The position numbers and the translations under genes were made by a program. Under the pieces are notes generated by a model. That model saw nothing but the letters and a program-made list of their open reading frames with translations, was not told where the DNA came from and did no database searches. A stretch of DNA of 64,000 bases from JBDZVM01 sp040255675 (GTDB lineage Bacteria > Actinomycetota > Actinomycetes > Acidothermales > Acidothermaceae): NCBI GenBank assembly GCA_040255675.1, contig JBDZVM010000001.1, positions 178,171 through 242,170 on the forward strand, written 5' to 3'. Positions 62,524 through 64,000 of this stretch are shown piece by piece. Each line of letters starts with the position of its first letter. Positions within the stretch are counted from its first letter, which is position 1.

Positions 62524-63900
62524 GTGGCCCAATGGAGTGCTTTACGGGAGAAGCTCGCATCGGTCGAGTCGTCAGTCACGCTTACGTGGCAAGAGCTAGA
62601 CATTCTCGTCGGCGGGCTACCCAAGTCCGCCCACCAGCACCGGGCATTCTGGGCAGGTGACCGTCCCGGGTGGTCGGGCTTCAGGACCACCAGCGTCAAG
62701 GTGGGTGATGAGGTTACCTTCATCCGCGTGGGAACGGTGACGCGGCAGCGGCCACAACCAGCATCTTCAGCGACGTTACTGCCGACGCGGGTGCTAGCGC
62801 CTGAGGATGCTCGACATGGAGCGAATGAAGCCCCGGCCGACATTGTGCTCATCAGTTGTGGCAAGACGAAGGTCAACCATCCGGTGCCCGCGAGAGACCT
62901 ATACGTGTCGGTGCCGTTCCGAAAGGCGCGCGCGTACGCCGAACGGTCTGGGGCACCATGGTTCATCCTGTCCGCCAAGCACCGCCTCGTAAAACCAGAT
63001 GAGATTCTCGAGCCATACGACCTTCGGCTGGCCGACACGTCGCGGGCGTACCGCGCCGAATGGGCGGCGATCGTCGTCGAACGCTTGCGGGAGTTCGCCG
63101 GCCCGCTAGAGGCCAAGCGGGTCGAGGTTCTCGCTGGCGAGGATTACTTGGCACCGATCCGGAGTCGCCTGCGGGACCGGGGCGCCGTTGTGTTGGAACC
63201 GCTGCACGGCCTAACGCAGGGGCGGCGACTCGTGTGGTTCGACAGGCACAGCGTGGAAGGTGCGACTCATGACACTGCACCCGATGTCGCACAACTTATG
63301 GAGCAGCTCAGTGACGAAGCCGCCGCGGCGACACCAGCGGAGTTCGTCGCCGCCGGACCGGCAGGGCTACGCTGCCCCGGCGTGTACAGCTGGTGGGTGA
63401 GCGCTGAGGGCGCCGCCGACCTGACGAGAGCGCTCGGGCACAAGGTGTGTCCGGGTCTCGTCTACGCGGGCCTCGCGGGAGCGACACGGAGCCGCAGCGG
63501 AACCGCGTCGCAGAACACCCTCTGGGGCCGCGTCAAGGGCATGCACCTAGGCGGACCGAGCAAGTTCTCGACGTTTCGCCTCACCTTGGGCTCCGTGCTC
63601 GCCGAGGCCGCCGGCCGGGATGGCGTCGACGAGCAGGCGTTGACCGACTGGATGAGGCGGAACCTGCGTGTCGTCGCCGTCCCAGTCGACGACGCGGACA
63701 GCTTGGAACGCGTCGAGGGCGAAGTCCTACGAAGGCTGGATCCCCCGCTGAACCTCAGCAAGGTGGCGAAGAACGCGTTGCGGACGCGACTCACAGAGCT
63801 CCGGCGACAACACAGCCGCGGCAGGGCTGAGCAGGCGCGTGACCAGCACGGATGCGAAATGTCCGTTCCGGAAAGCGCGGGTTCGCGTTCTGAACCATGA
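62524..63900 (+). CDS. HRAFW-domain / DUF6884 / GIY-YIG-like fusion protein
   Basis: A 458-aa three-part protein. N-terminal ~75 residues contain LPKSAHQHRAFWAGD, the short LPxSAxxHRAxW domain (DUF7662-like; name tentative). Residues ~105-250 are DUF6884/YaaA-like: IVLISCGKTKVNHPVPARDLY, WFILSAKHRLVKPDEILEPYD, VLAGEDYL. The C-terminus (~275-445) looks like a GIY-YIG nuclease: GVYSWWV, LVYAGLAG, LWGRVKGM (Arg), and the late acidic EGEVLRRLDPPLN. GTG at 62524 has GGGAGGA at 62507-62513; ATG 62500 would overlap that site. Such fusions recur in defence contexts; the target is unknown. Confidence 0.75.
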   Translation: MAQWSALREKLASVESSVTLTWQELDILVGGLPKSAHQHRAFWAGDRPGWSGFRTTSVKVGDEVTFIRVGTVTRQRPQPASSATLLPTRVLAPEDARHGANEAPADIVLISCGKTKVNHPVPARDLYVSVPFRKARAYAERSGAPWFILSAKHRLVKPDEILEPYDLRLADTSRAYRAEWAAIVVERLREFAGPLEAKRVEVLAGEDYLAPIRSRLRDRGAVVLEPLHGLTQGRRLVWFDRHSVEGATHDTAPDVAQLMEQLSDEAAAATPAEFVAAGPAGLRCPGVYSWWVSAEGAADLTRALGHKVCPGLVYAGLAGATRSRSGTASQNTLWGRVKGMHLGGPSKFSTFRLTLGSVLAEAAGRDGVDEQALTDWMRRNLRVVAVPVDDADSLERVEGEVLRRLDPPLNLSKVAKNALRTRLTELRRQHSRGRAEQARDQHGCEMSVPESAGSRSEP

Positions 63901-63934
63901 TCACGCATGGGCTGTGACCTGGCCCAATCCAGTT

Positions 63935-63968
63935 CTCTTGCTGCCCTACGAGGGCGGGGCAGCAAGAG
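63935..63968. terminator. hairpin downstream of the GIY-YIG gene
   Basis: Stem CTCTTGCTGCCC (63935-63946) with GGGCAGCAAGAG (63957-63968), 10-nt loop. It lies 34 bp past the stop of the 62524 gene and can terminate its transcript. The right arm and loop are also a copy of the tRNA-Arg 5' flank, so it may have formed when the flank was copied. Confidence 0.6.
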
Positions 63969-64000
63969 GACGGACGAGACGACTCGCGAGCGAGATCCCG
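63946..64000. repeat. imperfect repeat of the tRNA-Arg 5' end and upstream flank
   Basis: 63946-63968 matches 40205-40228 with a single-base indel (the first 10 tRNA nucleotides plus upstream bases). The next 29 positions match 40229-40257 at 19 sites. The rest of the tRNA is absent on the left. This is the best candidate for the far junction of region 3, but the divergence makes it uncertain. Confidence 0.6.

Larger units (their letters stand above)
40215..63945. mobile_element. tentative second accessory (defence) region
   Basis: Sits on the 5' side of tRNA-Arg. Contents are recombinase-like and transposase-like genes, a type I R-M operon, nuclease, helicase and ASCH/PIN genes, and small paralogues. 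The far end (63946-64000) imperfectly repeats the tRNA 5' end and its upstream flank (40205-40257), which could mark a junction. The repeat is diverged and on the unusual 5' side of the tRNA, so this boundary is a hypothesis only. Confidence 0.4.

Noticed and set aside
1..64000. CRISPR array or cas genes
   Set aside because: No regularly spaced direct repeats with unique spacers, and no Cas protein motifs were seen.

Overview
This is a 64 kb stretch of high-GC DNA from an actinobacterium. The evidence is GC-rich third positions, GTG and TTG starts, many ATGA/GTGA stop-start overlaps, an actinobacterial MMPL exporter, the YcnI-CopC-CopD/CtaG copper set, and IclR/P450/OpuC families typical of soil Actinomycetota. 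I cannot name the genus. No CRISPR array or rRNA was seen; one intact tRNA, tRNA-Arg(CCT), is present.

Region 1 (1-17276) looks like ordinary backbone. It holds a sulfur block (metallo-beta-lactamase/rhodanese fusion, small rhodanese, TauE/SafE exporter), a CynX-type MFS carrier, a large secreted delta-60-repeat protein, a copper operon (YcnI, CopC, a CopD-CtaG fusion and a small membrane protein), two diguanylate cyclases, an MMPL exporter, and a DUF1326-DUF2182 pair.

Region 2 (17277-40184) is a 22.9 kb genomic island. A 44-bp perfect direct repeat of the 3' part of tRNA-Arg(CCT) lies at 17277-17320, and the intact tRNA lies at 40142-40214. Cargo: an IclR regulator and malate synthase; a six-gene catabolic operon (enolase-superfamily dehydratase, aldehyde dehydrogenase, beta-hydroxyacid dehydrogenase, iron alcohol dehydrogenase, a formaldehyde-activating-enzyme homologue, MFS pump) divergent from a second IclR gene; and a second operon joining an OpuC/ProU-type quaternary-amine ABC importer to a complete class I P450 system (reductase, P450, [2Fe-2S] ferredoxin). 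Together these suggest import of a methylated compound, P450 oxidation or demethylation, formaldehyde and aldehyde handling, and entry of glyoxylate through malate synthase; the substrate is unknown. No integrase is found inside, but a decayed HK97-type capsid gene lies near the tRNA end.

Region 3 (40215-64000) is a defence-type accessory region. It starts with a recombinase-like gene that lacks key catalytic residues and a frameshifted DDE-transposase-like gene. A type I restriction-modification operon follows (hsdM, a DUF262/DUF1524 GmrSD-like gene, hsdS, hsdR), flanked by two paralogous small CxxC proteins. Next come small accessory genes (one broken by an amber codon), a 1076-aa SF2 helicase with a C-terminal nuclease-like segment, a PIN-GNAT-PUA fusion, an ASCH protein, several unknown small genes, and a fusion of a short HRAFW-type domain, a DUF6884/YaaA-like domain and a GIY-YIG-like domain. 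The last 55 bases repeat, imperfectly, the 5' end and upstream flank of tRNA-Arg, which may mark the far edge of this region. The helicase-nuclease, PIN-GNAT-PUA and ASCH genes are the best candidate for an undescribed system.
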